DNA of 64,000 nucleotides from CAZICM01 sp964537685 (GTDB taxonomy: Bacteria; Myxococcota_A; Polyangia; Polyangiales; Polyangiaceae), in assembly GCA_964537685.1 (NCBI GenBank), contig CAZICM010000002.1, positions 291,705 through 355,704 on the forward strand. Reading direction: 5' to 3'. The notes under the pieces were generated by a model. That model was not told the DNA's origin, did not search any database, and was given only the letters and a program-made list of their open reading frames with translations. The translations under genes and the position numbers were made by a program. Below, piece by piece: positions 9,161 to 18,173 of the stretch (positions within the stretch are counted from its first letter, which is position 1; every line of letters starts with the position of its first letter).

Positions 9161-10576
9161 TCACACGTCGTAATACAAATAAAATTCATAGGGCACGGGG
9201 CGGAGCCGCACAGGATCGACCTCGCGCTCGCGCTTGTAATCGATCCACGTTTGAATGAGATCGCGGGTGAAGACATCGCCGCGAAGCAAAAATTCGTGAT
9301 CTTGCTCGAGATGATCGAGCGCCTCATCGAGGGAACCGGGCATATGCGGCACTTCTTTGAGCTCCTCGGGCGAGAGCGCATAGATGTCTTTATCGAGGGG
9401 ATCGCCGGGTTCGATGCGGTTTTGGATGCCGTCGAGGCCGGCCATCAGCATGGCCGCAAAGCCCAGATAAGGATTGCCGCTGGCATCGGGGAAGCGGACT
9501 TCAATGCGGCGGGCTTTGGGCGAGCCTCCTCCGGCGGGCACGGGAATGCGTATGGATGCCGAGCGATTCCGGCTTGAATACGCGAGGTTTACAGGTGCTT
9601 CATAGCCGGGAACGAGGCGGCGGTAGCTGTTGGTGCTGGGATTGGTGATGGCCGCAAGGGCTTTGGCATGCTTTAGTATTCCTCCAATATACCATAGTGC
9701 CATGTCGCTGAGTCCGGCATAGCCATCGCCGGCGAAAAGGGGTTTGCCTTCTTTCCATAGGGATTGATGGCAATGCATTCCGCTTCCGTTGTCGCCGAAG
9801 ATCGGTTTGGGCATGAATGTGACGGTTTTGTTATGGCGGCGGGCGACATTTTTCACGACATATTTAAACCACATCAGATTGTCGGCTATTTTGGTAAGCG
9901 TGGCGAATTTCATTCCGATTTCGCATTGGCCTGCGGATGCGACTTCGTGATGACCGACTTCGACCTCAATGCCGGTGTCCATGAGGGCGACCATGATGTC
10001 GGCGCGGAGATGGTCGAGGGAATCGGTGGGCGGTACGGGAAAATAGCCTTCTTTGGGGCGAATTTTATGGCCTAGGTTCGGCGCGGCTTTGGCGGTGTTC
10101 CACGCTGCTTCTTCGGAGTCAATTTCATAGAATGATCCTCGGGAACCATTGTCATAGCGAATGGAATCAAATACGAAAAACTCTGCCTCGGGTCCGAAGT
10201 AGGTGGTGTCGGAGAGGCCGGTGCTGCGCAAATAGATTTCGGCTTTTTGAGCGATGTAGCGGGGGTCGCGGCCATAAGGCTGGCCGGTGATTGGGTCGCT
10301 GATTTTACAGACGAGGCTTAGGGTGCGGTGGGCGTGAAATGGGTCGAGGCGCGCCGTCGAGGGGTCGGGCGTGATGACCATGTCGCTCGCATTGATGGGC
10401 TGCCAGCCGCGTATGGACGAGCCGTCGAATCCAATGCCGTCTTCGAAGAGCTCTTCGTTGAGGCGGCCGGCGGGCAGCGTCATGTGCTGCCAGATGCCAG
10501 GCAGATCAATGAATTTGAGATCGACAAATTTACAATCGTTTTCTTTTGCAAATTGAATGACTTCAGCGGGTTTCAT
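9161..10576 (-). CDS. glnA: Glutamine synthetase type I
   Basis: 471 residues, the normal length for dodecameric GSI, which makes glutamine from glutamate, ammonia and ATP in the cytoplasm. Seen motifs include the N-terminal FVDLKFIDLPGIWQHMT, the catalytic GFDGSSIRGW, the ATP-site stretch NGSGMHCHQSLWK and NRSASIRIPV. The adenylylation segment KDIYALSPEE is present with Tyr399, matching the Tyr397 region of E. coli GlnA, so control by an adenylyltransferase is expected; glnE is not in this window. AAAGGAAAT just upstream of the ATG at 10576 is a good ribosome binding site. glnB lies 100 bp upstream on the same strand, so the two are probably co-transcribed. I saw no sigma-54 promoter. Confidence 0.98.
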   Translation of the reverse strand: MKPAEVIQFAKENDCKFVDLKFIDLPGIWQHMTLPAGRLNEELFEDGIGFDGSSIRGWQPINASDMVITPDPSTARLDPFHAHRTLSLVCKISDPITGQPYGRDPRYIAQKAEIYLRSTGLSDTTYFGPEAEFFVFDSIRYDNGSRGSFYEIDSEEAAWNTAKAAPNLGHKIRPKEGYFPVPPTDSLDHLRADIMVALMDTGIEVEVGHHEVASAGQCEIGMKFATLTKIADNLMWFKYVVKNVARRHNKTVTFMPKPIFGDNGSGMHCHQSLWKEGKPLFAGDGYAGLSDMALWYIGGILKHAKALAAITNPSTNSYRRLVPGYEAPVNLAYSSRNRSASIRIPVPAGGGSPKARRIEVRFPDASGNPYLGFAAMLMAGLDGIQNRIEPGDPLDKDIYALSPEELKEVPHMPGSLDEALDHLEQDHEFLLRGDVFTRDLIQTWIDYKREREVDPVRLRPVPYEFYLYYDV

Positions 10577-10661
10577 AGATTTCCTTTATGGTTCTGAGAC
10601 CGTTTATGCACCGCCGCGAATGCCGTGCGGGGCTGCGCGGCGGTGGCTGGGGTTCGCCGAA

Positions 10662-10674
10662 ACTGTTTAAAACA
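10662..10674. repeat. Short inverted repeat between glnB and glnA
   Basis: CTGTTT-A-AAACAG is a perfect 6-bp inverted repeat with a single-base centre, ending 2 bp beyond the glnB stop codon. It could be a protein-binding site in the glnB-glnA spacer. The stem is too AT-rich and the loop too short for a convincing terminator. Confidence 0.3.
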
Positions 10675-10676
10675 GG

Positions 10677-11015
10677 CTAAATCGCGTCTTCTCCGCGCTC
10701 CCCGGTGCGGATGCGGACGGCTTCCTCGATGGTGGACACAAAGATCTTTCCATCGCCGATACGGCCGGTTTTGGCGCTTTTTTCGATCGCATCGAGCACG
10801 TCGTTCACCATGCCGTCGGGAACGACGATTTCGATTTTCACCTTGGGGACGAAATCGACGACGTACGCCGAGCCCCGGTAGACTTCTTTTTTGCCGCCGG
10901 TGCGGCCAAAGCCTTTGACCTCGATGACGGTCATGCCCTGGATACCGACCTCGGTGAGGGCGTCTTTGACCTCATCGAGCTTGAATGGCTTGATATAGGC
11001 TTCGATTTTTTTCAT
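10677..11015 (-). CDS. glnB: Nitrogen regulatory protein P-II
   Basis: The ATG at 11015 gives MKKIEAYIKPFKLDEVKDAL and exactly 112 residues, the standard P-II length. An upstream in-frame codon at 11108 would add 31 residues foreign to the family. The T-loop is intact: GFGRTGGKKEVYRGSAY carries Tyr51, the uridylylation site, followed by VDFVPKVKIEIVVPD. The C-terminal signature TGRIGDGKIFVS and IRTGERGEDAI are also present. P-II senses 2-oxoglutarate and ATP/ADP and controls glutamine synthetase adenylylation and often nitrogen regulators. The gene is upstream of glnA. A 12-bp palindrome lies 61 bp upstream of the start. Confidence 0.97.
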   Translation of the reverse strand: MKKIEAYIKPFKLDEVKDALTEVGIQGMTVIEVKGFGRTGGKKEVYRGSAYVVDFVPKVKIEIVVPDGMVNDVLDAIEKSAKTGRIGDGKIFVSTIEEAVRIRTGERGEDAI

Positions 11016-11075
11016 TGAGCGGAGCTTTTGGCGAATGAACGAGCGAACGAACTGAGAGCGCGCGGCAGGCTTCCA

Positions 11076-11087
11076 AGAGCCGGCTCT
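11076..11087. repeat. 12-bp perfect palindrome in the glnB upstream region
   Basis: AGAGCCGGCTCT is a perfect 12-bp palindrome in the 265-bp divergent spacer between glnB and the Ser/Thr kinase gene. It could be an operator or a small hairpin in the glnB leader. No other regulatory element was recognised in this spacer. Confidence 0.3.
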
Positions 11088-11280
11088 GCGCAGGCAGCCT
11101 TTGCTCAATCGATATAGCGGGCAGATGTTTCTGGAATGTTTCCGAGCCGGACTTTGAGCCGATCCTAAATTCGTTCGCGCAGACTTTACGTGGATATTGT
11201 CCGAATTCGCGGGGTCGAATAGGCTCCCAGCCCCTCAAAAGCGATCAGTTCAGATCGATAAGGAGCAGGCGGCGCCGAGG

Positions 11281-14052
11281 ATGGCTCAGCCAGGGACGAC
11301 GAAGATTCCAGTGGGTACCGTCCTCGCGGGCAAGTACCGCGTGACGCGCGAGATTGGGCGCGGCGGGATGGCTGCTGTCTATGAGGCGGAAAACGTCGAC
11401 ATCGGTAAGCGTGTCGCGATCAAGGTCCTCAATCAGGAGTTTATTTCGTCGTCCGTTGTCGTGGAGCGATTTCTGCGGGAGGCGCGCGCTGCTGCAGCCA
11501 TCCGGAGCCCTTTTATTTGCGATGTGTACGATTCGGGGAGGCTGGATGATCAGCGGCCTTTTTTGGTGCTGGAGCTGCTCGAGGGGGAGTCTCTGTTTGA
11601 GCGGCTGACACTGATTCCCTTCATGGATGTGCCCACCACGCTGGCGATCATTACGCAGGTGTGCCGGGGGCTCACGAAGGCGCACGCAGCCAATATCGTT
11701 CACCGGGATTTAAAGCCTGAAAACATCTTCCTCACGCACGACGAGGAAGGCCATCTGCTGGCGAAGATTTTGGATTTCGGGCTGGCGAAGTTTTACGCGC
11801 CGCTGACGGGGCCTGAAGGAAAGGCTCAGGCGCGTTTGACACGGGAGGGCGCGGTATTTGGAACGCCTGCCTATATGAGCCCAGAGCAGGTGCGGGGTCA
11901 GGGCGCCGTGGATCACCGCGCCGATCTATGGGCGCTGGGCTGCATTACCTACGAGTGCCTGACGGGCAAGACGGTGTGGAAGACGGAGCAGGGTGTTGCG
12001 ATGACCTTTGCGCAAATCGCCGGCGCCGCGCTTCCAAAGCCGATGGAGGCCCGCCCAGAGCTTCCAGCCGCGTTCGATGGATGGTTTCAAAAGGCGCTGT
12101 GCCGCGACTTGAGCCAGCGTTTTCAATCCGCGAAAGAGTTTTCGGACGCTCTTGTGCAGGCGTTGGGCGGACGTTCAGCGCTGCCCGAATCGGAAGCGTT
12201 GCGAAAGTCGATGCCGCCTCCAGAAGTTCCGCCGAGGCGCCAGTCCAACGCGCCTCCGGCCGCGGCAGCGCCCGCAGTTCCAGCACCCGCGCCTTCCATT
12301 CCTCAGCCCGCGCCTTCGTTTAGCGCTCAGCCCGCACCGGCTCCGAAGTTCGGCCCTCCGCCTTCAGCTTCGCCGGTTTCCGCGCCTGCGCCCTCCGCTC
12401 CTCAACCGTCCCAAGCTCAACCGATTTCCGCTCCTAGAGCAGCACCGCCGGCATCGCAGGCTCCGCCCGAAAGACGGGGAGCCGCGCGCGAAGCACAGAG
12501 TCAGCGGCATCCGGAACCTTCCGCGGGGCGGCGCTGGCTTTGGGGCGTTATCGGCGTGCTGATCGGTTTTGGAAGCGTGGGCGGCTACTTCACATGGCGC
12601 AAAATCGCTTCGGAGAAGCCCAAGCCCGACACGCGGCCTCAGAGTTCAGCGAGCGCAAATCCAAAGGCTGCCGGTACTCCAAAGACCGCGGGGTCAGGGA
12701 CTTCGAAGAGCAGCGGAAAAGCCGGCCCGGATACGATGCCTGCCTGGCTTTCGCTGGTTCAGGATGGCCAAAAACTGCTCACGAAAAACGATCCTCAAGG
12801 AGCGATGCGGCTCTTCCGGGAGGCCTATACCAAAGGCGGCCACGGTCTTCCCAACACGATGATCCAACATACGATGATCGGCGCGGTAGGTGCGGCGACG
12901 GCCAGAGCTCCTTGTTCGCTGAATGGTTTGGGAAGGCCGCGAACCTTTAATCTTGCGCCTCCCGCCAACGGTAAACCCCTTATTTTTCCGGCTGGAAGGC
13001 CATCGATCGCCGTTGGCCCAAAGGGTCCGGTGATGGTCTGGACCGATGGCCATTCAGGAAGCGATCGGGTGTATTCCGCACTGCTGGATCAGGATTTGCG
13101 GGTCGGCGGCGAGCTGTCGGAAGTCGCCGCTGAGGCGGAGCAGCCTTCGCGGGTGGAGCTTTTGCGCGCGGGTGACAAGTTTATCCTGGGCTATTGGGAA
13201 GGCGGCCCGGATGCCGGGCCTAGGCTTCAATGGCTGGATGCCGCGGGAAAGCCGGCGGGGCCAATTGTTAAAGCCGGCGCGTCCAGCGTGCGCGGGGCTG
13301 AAATGGCTATCGATCGCGCCGCGGATGGAGCTGTTTTTACGGCCTTCACGAAGGAGACCGAGCTGGGCTGTGAAGATTTGTTTGTGTCCAAACTATCTCC
13401 GGCGCTTGAGCTTCAAGGGTCTCCGGTTCGCGTGACCGATTTTCTTCCGGTCGGAGCGGGAAAACCCAAGGTGCGTTATCCCATGCTGGCCGTTTCGGGC
13501 GACTCCCTTGAAATGGTGTTCCGGCTCGAGCGTGAGCCCAGCAAAGCGATTCACCGTATTCGGCTTCCCCTCGCCGATACATCCAAAGGGCTGAGCGATT
13601 CACCGAATGAAAAGGTCGATCGCAATGTCGGCGAAATGGTTTGGCTCAACAGCGACAAGACCAAGGCTGATGCGCCGGGCCTTGTATGCGGCGGCGATGG
13701 GTGTTTCGCGCTTTGGCATACCGAACAGGCCGGCGGGCTGTTTGGCGCGATGCTTGAGAAATCCAAAACGCAGCCTGTTTGGCGCAAAAAACTATCCAAG
13801 GGAATGAGGCCCGCGGCTTCAGCCTCGGCCTCGGGCCAGATTGAGCTCGCTTGGTACGAGGCGGGTAATGTGATCATCGCGACCCTTGGAAAAGCGGGGG
13901 TTGGTACGCCCACCAAAGTGGCCAGGGTCATCAGCGATCAGCCAGCGCCATCCATCGCGGCGGGCGCGCAGGCCGGCGAGTGGTACCTCGCCTGGCTGCA
14001 CTGGGAAGCGGGACATCTCGAACCCTACGCGGCGCGTGTTCTTTGCAGGTGA
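11281..14052 (+). CDS. Membrane-anchored Ser/Thr protein kinase with C-terminal sensor-like domain
   Basis: About 923 residues. The N-terminal Hanks-type kinase domain (about 15-280) is complete: glycine loop GRGGMAAVYEAE, VAIKVLN lysine, catalytic loop HRDLKPENIF, DFGLAKF, GTPAYMSPEQVRG and DLWALGCITYE. A Pro/Ala/Ser-rich linker of about 120 residues follows, then one membrane segment at about 418-437 (WGVIGVLIGFGSVGGYF). The remaining roughly 450 residues are probably outside the membrane and show repeated VAVGPKGPVMVW-like and AWYEAG-like strands suggestive of a beta-propeller; this is inference. I prefer the ATG at 11281 (MAQPGTT) with GGAG-type purines upstream; a TTG at 11197 would add 28 residues. 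Such kinases are abundant in myxobacteria. The GNAT gene starts 4 bp after the stop. Confidence 0.93.
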   Translation: MAQPGTTKIPVGTVLAGKYRVTREIGRGGMAAVYEAENVDIGKRVAIKVLNQEFISSSVVVERFLREARAAAAIRSPFICDVYDSGRLDDQRPFLVLELLEGESLFERLTLIPFMDVPTTLAIITQVCRGLTKAHAANIVHRDLKPENIFLTHDEEGHLLAKILDFGLAKFYAPLTGPEGKAQARLTREGAVFGTPAYMSPEQVRGQGAVDHRADLWALGCITYECLTGKTVWKTEQGVAMTFAQIAGAALPKPMEARPELPAAFDGWFQKALCRDLSQRFQSAKEFSDALVQALGGRSALPESEALRKSMPPPEVPPRRQSNAPPAAAAPAVPAPAPSIPQPAPSFSAQPAPAPKFGPPPSASPVSAPAPSAPQPSQAQPISAPRAAPPASQAPPERRGAAREAQSQRHPEPSAGRRWLWGVIGVLIGFGSVGGYFTWRKIASEKPKPDTRPQSSASANPKAAGTPKTAGSGTSKSSGKAGPDTMPAWLSLVQDGQKLLTKNDPQGAMRLFREAYTKGGHGLPNTMIQHTMIGAVGAATARAPCSLNGLGRPRTFNLAPPANGKPLIFPAGRPSIAVGPKGPVMVWTDGHSGSDRVYSALLDQDLRVGGELSEVAAEAEQPSRVELLRAGDKFILGYWEGGPDAGPRLQWLDAAGKPAGPIVKAGASSVRGAEMAIDRAADGAVFTAFTKETELGCEDLFVSKLSPALELQGSPVRVTDFLPVGAGKPKVRYPMLAVSGDSLEMVFRLEREPSKAIHRIRLPLADTSKGLSDSPNEKVDRNVGEMVWLNSDKTKADAPGLVCGGDGCFALWHTEQAGGLFGAMLEKSKTQPVWRKKLSKGMRPAASASASGQIELAWYEAGNVIIATLGKAGVGTPTKVARVISDQPAPSIAAGAQAGEWYLAWLHWEAGHLEPYAARVLCR

Positions 14053-14056
14053 TGCC

Positions 14057-14632
14057 ATGCTGAGCATTCCATCGAGGCATGAGCTGCGCGCTCAGCCTCT
14101 CGAAACGGACAGGCTTTTTCTCGTGCCGATCGATCCAATGGACGGCCCGGAGCTGTGGCTGGCCGTGAATGGATCGCGCGCATATTTGCAGCGCTGGCTG
14201 CCTTGGGTTCAATTCCACACCGATCCAACGGCAAGCGTTCGTTTTGCCGAAGCCTGCACCAACGATTGGGATGTGGGCAGGGCCCTGCGTTTCGTGATCC
14301 GCGAGCGCACTCACCGGACCTTGACCGGCGTGGTTGGGCTTGAATCCATGGTGCAGATGCACCGTTCCTGCGAGCTCGGCTACTGGCTCCGGAAAGAATC
14401 GACCAAGCGCGGGCTGATGACCGAGGCATCCAAGGCGATCGTCGATTTTGCGTTTCAGCGATTGGGCGCGCACCGGATCCGCATTGCCGCCGCGACGGAT
14501 AACCATGCGTCGCTGCATGTAATCCGCCGTATTGGTTTCCGTTTTGAGGGGATAGCGCGCCAAGCCGAATGGTGCGATGGGCGCTGGCTCGATCATGCGA
14601 CGTTTGGCTTGATCGCGACAGACTTGCGCTGA
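14057..14632 (+). CDS. GNAT-family N-acetyltransferase, RimJ/RimL-like
   Basis: 191 residues from the ATG at 14057. The opening LETDRLFLVPIDPMDGPELW, the central TLTGVVGLESM and the C-terminal ELGYWLRKESTKRGLMTEASKAIVDFAF, NHASLHVIRRIGFRFEGIAR are typical of RimJ/RimL/YdaF-type acetyltransferases, which transfer acetyl from acetyl-CoA to protein N-termini or small amines. The acetyl-CoA loop is degenerate (KESTKRGLMTEA in place of a clear QxxGxG/A), which is common in this subgroup. The gene follows the Ser/Thr kinase by 4 bp and is probably translated from the same message. The substrate cannot be told from sequence. Confidence 0.88.
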   Translation: MLSIPSRHELRAQPLETDRLFLVPIDPMDGPELWLAVNGSRAYLQRWLPWVQFHTDPTASVRFAEACTNDWDVGRALRFVIRERTHRTLTGVVGLESMVQMHRSCELGYWLRKESTKRGLMTEASKAIVDFAFQRLGAHRIRIAAATDNHASLHVIRRIGFRFEGIARQAEWCDGRWLDHATFGLIATDLR

Positions 14633-14671
14633 GCCTGTCTTTGTTTTTACCCGCTTTGCTAACCTCAAACG

Positions 14672-16192
14672 GTGCCCCAAAAGCCTTTGCGATTCTTTAA
14701 AGGCGGCCTGCCGCTCTTGCCAATCGGCCCGGGCATCGTGATCGTCGTAGGGCTCGCGACTGCATTCGCGGTCGGGCAGCTCGGTATCCGAAAACTCGAG
14801 AGCGCAGCGCAGGAAACCTCGTCGGTCCGGGCACAGGCATTGTCGGCCACCATCGCAGCGCGTTTGAGATCCACACCTCTGGAGGAGCGCGCCGAACTGA
14901 TTGGCCGGGCTGCCCGCCGCTCGGCGAGCGAGATTTTGCTCGTCGATCAGAACGGTCAAATCCTTGTGGATGAGAGCCTGCGGGCACCGTCGCGCGAAGA
15001 AGTCCTGCGTTTTGTCAGCGCTGGCACGGGCGAGTCAAAGACTGCAATGGGGCTTGTGCGTTTTGCGGCCCGCCCCCTTCATCCTCCGCATCAAAATATC
15101 TCGGTACTCACCTTCGTTTCGGCGCCGTCCCCGCCGCCTGGATCGTTTGCGCTGGGGCGCGCCGTTGGAGCTCTCACCATTCTTCTTCTCGGCGTCGCGG
15201 CCACACTCGCCTGGACCTTCACGCGCGCGGCCCGCAACGACGTGGATTATGTGCGGCGTAGAATTTTAGAGATCGCGCAAAGCGATGTGAATCCATCCGG
15301 CGAGCCCATTCCCATCCGATCGCTCGATCAAGTCGGCGTGCTGACTTCAGCCTTCAATTTGCTTTTCGCCCGCTTCGCAGCCGCCTTGCGCACCTACCGC
15401 GCCGATCTGCGCCAAGCCGCGGAGATGGATCATGAGCGGAGTAACTTTTTGGCCGGCCTGAGCCACGAGCTCCGGACACCGCTCAATGCGATTTTGGGCT
15501 TTGCGCATGTGCTTGAAAGCGAGGTCGATGGTCCGCTCACTCCCGATGCCCGGGAATCGCTTGAGACGATCCGGAAAAGCGGCGAACACCTGCGCACGCT
15601 GATCGATGACATCCTCGATCTATCGGCCTTGGAAACGGGCGCCCTCGTATTGAACCGAAGCGCGGTAAATGTCCGCGGGCTATGCGAGGAGATCCTGCGG
15701 GAAGCCTCGGTCACTGCGCTCAACAAACCGCTTCGCTTTGAAATTTCAGGGGAGTCGGCCGTATTTGCGCACGCCGATGAAAGACGGCTCCGCCAAATCC
15801 TCACGAACCTCGTCTCCAACGCAGTGAAGTTCACATCCCAGGGCACGGTGCGCATTGATATCCAGCTTGCCGGGCCATCGGTATCCGTTGCCGTGAGCGA
15901 CACAGGGCCCGGAATACCGCCCGAAGAATCGGCTTCCATTTTCGAGGAATACCGGCAGCTCGGCGATCTCCGATCGAGGCGCGCGGGCACAGGCTTGGGG
16001 CTTGCGATCGCGCGCAGGCTCATTGTCATGCATCAGGGAACCATCGATCTGAAGAGCCAAGTCGGCAAAGGCTCAACCTTCACCGTGACGCTTCCTAGGA
16101 TTCACCATCGGGAATCTGTGCCTTCCGAGCGCGAGATCAGAACCGAAAAAAGTGCTTCGGTAGCCGTCTCCGATGAAAGGAAAGGTCTGTAA
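14672..16192 (+). CDS. Membrane sensor histidine kinase, complete
   Basis: 506 residues from a GTG start. The first membrane segment is at about 15-37 (LPIGPGIVIVVGLATAFAV), then a sensor region outside the membrane (about 38-160), a second membrane segment (about 165-187) and a HAMP-like linker. The dimerisation/phosphoacceptor box is NFLAGLSHELRTPLNAILGF with His265. The ATPase domain is intact: N box LTNLVSNAVKF, G1 DTGPGIPPEE, F box IFEEYRQ, G2 GTGLGLAIARRL. It should autophosphorylate. The stop codon shares bases with the next start (TAATG at 16190-16194), so it is translationally coupled to a second, degenerate kinase. No partner response regulator is adjacent. Confidence 0.95.
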   Translation: MPQKPLRFFKGGLPLLPIGPGIVIVVGLATAFAVGQLGIRKLESAAQETSSVRAQALSATIAARLRSTPLEERAELIGRAARRSASEILLVDQNGQILVDESLRAPSREEVLRFVSAGTGESKTAMGLVRFAARPLHPPHQNISVLTFVSAPSPPPGSFALGRAVGALTILLLGVAATLAWTFTRAARNDVDYVRRRILEIAQSDVNPSGEPIPIRSLDQVGVLTSAFNLLFARFAAALRTYRADLRQAAEMDHERSNFLAGLSHELRTPLNAILGFAHVLESEVDGPLTPDARESLETIRKSGEHLRTLIDDILDLSALETGALVLNRSAVNVRGLCEEILREASVTALNKPLRFEISGESAVFAHADERRLRQILTNLVSNAVKFTSQGTVRIDIQLAGPSVSVAVSDTGPGIPPEESASIFEEYRQLGDLRSRRAGTGLGLAIARRLIVMHQGTIDLKSQVGKGSTFTVTLPRIHHRESVPSEREIRTEKSASVAVSDERKGL

Positions 16193-18096
16193 TGCCGCTC
16201 TCGAGGAGGCAGGTTACGCGGCATATCCTGGGCTTTCAAACGCTGACCGGAGCCTTCGCCTTTGGCGTCATCGCACTCGTCGCTCCATTGCTGCTCGTTC
16301 TCGAATGGGATTCGATGGCCGGCATTCTATGGGTAGGAGCTCAAGTGGCAGGTCTTGCCATTGGCGTCTCCACCGCCGCTTCTTTTCTTCATCTCCAAAC
16401 GCATAAATCCACGATCCTCGCGCTGACAACCGAGAAGAAGCCGATCAACACAGCGCAGATTCAAAGCCTCGCCGCCCTGCCGCGCGCTCTGTCGCTCCTG
16501 TTTTTTACGGCCAACTCACTGATCGCCGCATCGCTGTCTATCCCAGGCATCCGGCCGGAAAAACTCGATGGTGGACGCGCTGTCAGCCTTCTCGTTTTGT
16601 CGATCACCATTCTGAGCGCCGCAGCGATTCCCTATTACATGGTGCTGCGAAACCTCACCATTCAGCTTCTCGATATGTGCCCGGCCGAATTGCTGACGGC
16701 TCTGCTCGACGGCGCGGAATTACACCAAACCCCCTCGCGCAATATTGTCAGGCGATTTCTTGTCGCCGCCGCCGCACCAGTAGCCCTCGTCGGCGTGGGC
16801 GCGGTGCTCATCACTCACGCGCATCTGCGCACCGGTCTCGAACAAAGCAAACGGAACACAGCGGCCATTGTGGCCAGAGCCGCGCTCGAACCGCCCCGCA
16901 CAGGCATCAAAGACACCGGCCTAGAAGATGCGATCTCGGCGGCGGCGGAATTTGGTTTTCTCACCCAGCTCAAAGAAGCATCTCTGCACACCGAGCCCGC
17001 CTTTCAGCGCGAGGCGGACAGCGAACTCACCGTTACGGTTCCTCTCGACAGCGGCGAGGCCGTTATCCGTTTTACCGCTCAGCTCGATCCAGAAGGCACC
17101 TACGGTGTTTCACTCATCGCGGCGCTCGGTGTGGTGTTCAGCCTTATCCTGGGCGGCCTCTTCGGCCGCTGGCTGTCGACCGATTTGGTGATCGCAACCC
17201 AAGGCGTGCGCATGCTCGGCACGGAAAGCATCTTGCGCGGGTCGGCGCGGGTCGCCCGCCCAGCCCGCTTCGCGGTCGTACTTGGCCTTGGCCAAGCGAT
17301 CGAAGGCTTGGCCGAGCGTTTCCGCGTATTCGCCGCAGCTCAAGAACGCGCGCTCGAGGCAAGAGATGCCGCTCAGCGCATGCGCGGCCTTCTTTTCGCC
17401 AGCGTAAGCCACGATCTCAAAAGCCCGCTCAATGCGATTTTAGGCTTTGCGGAGCTGGTTGGACACGAGCCGCTTTCGAAAGCGCAGCGTGAAAGCCTGG
17501 ATTTGATCGCGCACCGCGGCCGTGAACTTCTCGCGCTTATCGAAACCATTTTGGATGCGGCCCGCGTAGAAGCTGGACAGCTCACGCTCGCCTCAAAATT
17601 TGCGGAAGTCGGCCCGCTTATCACGGAAGCCGTATGCAAAGCCCGCGAGCTCGCAGGCGATACGGTCGGTGAGATCACAGCCGAAATCGCCGATGATTTA
17701 CCCGCAGTCCCCGTAGATTTTGCCTATGTGACAAGGGCTCTCGGAACCATCATCGCTCATGCGCTCCGCACAGCCGCTTCCGATCCCGCGGCCCGCCTCG
17801 TCCGCATCCGCGCCACGCAAACCTTTCAGCCCGAAGAGCTCGTGGCCATCGATATCGAATACGCCAGCCGCGACGTGAGCAAAGAAGAGCTTTGCGCCCT
17901 TTTCGAGCAGCAAGTCACGTCGCGCGGCCGCGGCCTCACCCTTGGCTTAAGCCTCGCCCGCAGCGTGATCGAATTGCACGGCGGCATTATCAGCGTAGAC
18001 AGCGCCGCCGATCAGAGAGCCGTGTGCCGCGTATATCTGCCCTTGAATCCGCCTGGAGGCCGCCCTCGCTTGTCCTCCATGCCGAGGCTCGCGTGA
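16192..18096 (+). CDS. Polytopic histidine-kinase-like protein with degenerate ATPase domain
   Basis: 634 residues. The N-terminal half has about six hydrophobic segments, including GVIALVAPLLLVL, VGAQVAGLAIGVSTAASFL, AVSLLVLSITILSAAAI, FLVAAAAPVALVGVGAVLI and SLIAALGVVFSLILGGLFG, followed by a HAMP-like linker. The phosphoacceptor box is normal: LLFASVSHDLKSPLNAILGF with His407. The ATPase domain is not. Aligned with its neighbour, the N-box Asn that binds magnesium is replaced by His523 (GTIIAHALRTA in place of LTNLVSNAVKF), and the G1 DTGPG is replaced by YASRD. Only the G2-like LTLGLSLARSVIELHGG remains. It probably cannot bind ATP normally and may act as a phosphoacceptor or regulator of the upstream kinase. 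Confidence 0.9.
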   Translation: MPLSRRQVTRHILGFQTLTGAFAFGVIALVAPLLLVLEWDSMAGILWVGAQVAGLAIGVSTAASFLHLQTHKSTILALTTEKKPINTAQIQSLAALPRALSLLFFTANSLIAASLSIPGIRPEKLDGGRAVSLLVLSITILSAAAIPYYMVLRNLTIQLLDMCPAELLTALLDGAELHQTPSRNIVRRFLVAAAAPVALVGVGAVLITHAHLRTGLEQSKRNTAAIVARAALEPPRTGIKDTGLEDAISAAAEFGFLTQLKEASLHTEPAFQREADSELTVTVPLDSGEAVIRFTAQLDPEGTYGVSLIAALGVVFSLILGGLFGRWLSTDLVIATQGVRMLGTESILRGSARVARPARFAVVLGLGQAIEGLAERFRVFAAAQERALEARDAAQRMRGLLFASVSHDLKSPLNAILGFAELVGHEPLSKAQRESLDLIAHRGRELLALIETILDAARVEAGQLTLASKFAEVGPLITEAVCKARELAGDTVGEITAEIADDLPAVPVDFAYVTRALGTIIAHALRTAASDPAARLVRIRATQTFQPEELVAIDIEYASRDVSKEELCALFEQQVTSRGRGLTLGLSLARSVIELHGGIISVDSAADQRAVCRVYLPLNPPGGRPRLSSMPRLA

Positions 18097-18173
18097 TACC
18101 CAAATTCGCCAAAGCCCTCGCGAAGCGCGCAACAAATCTTCACACGCGGCCTTTCACGCGCTAGCGATGAAAC

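Noticed and set aside
9161..11280. Possible sigma-54 promoter for glnA/glnB
   Set aside because: I looked for GG-N10-GC type TGGCAC...TTGCA elements in both spacers and saw none convincing.
13931..14959. Long open frame (342 codons) on the minus strand opposite the acetyltransferase and histidine kinase starts
   Set aside because: High GC third positions of the opposite genes create long antisense frames. It has no recognised motif, while both plus-strand genes have full family signatures.
16677..17492. Long +2-frame reading inside the degenerate histidine kinase gene, 271 codons
   Set aside because: Arg/His/Pro-rich composition is typical of a shifted frame in GC-rich DNA, and the main frame has a clear HisKA box.
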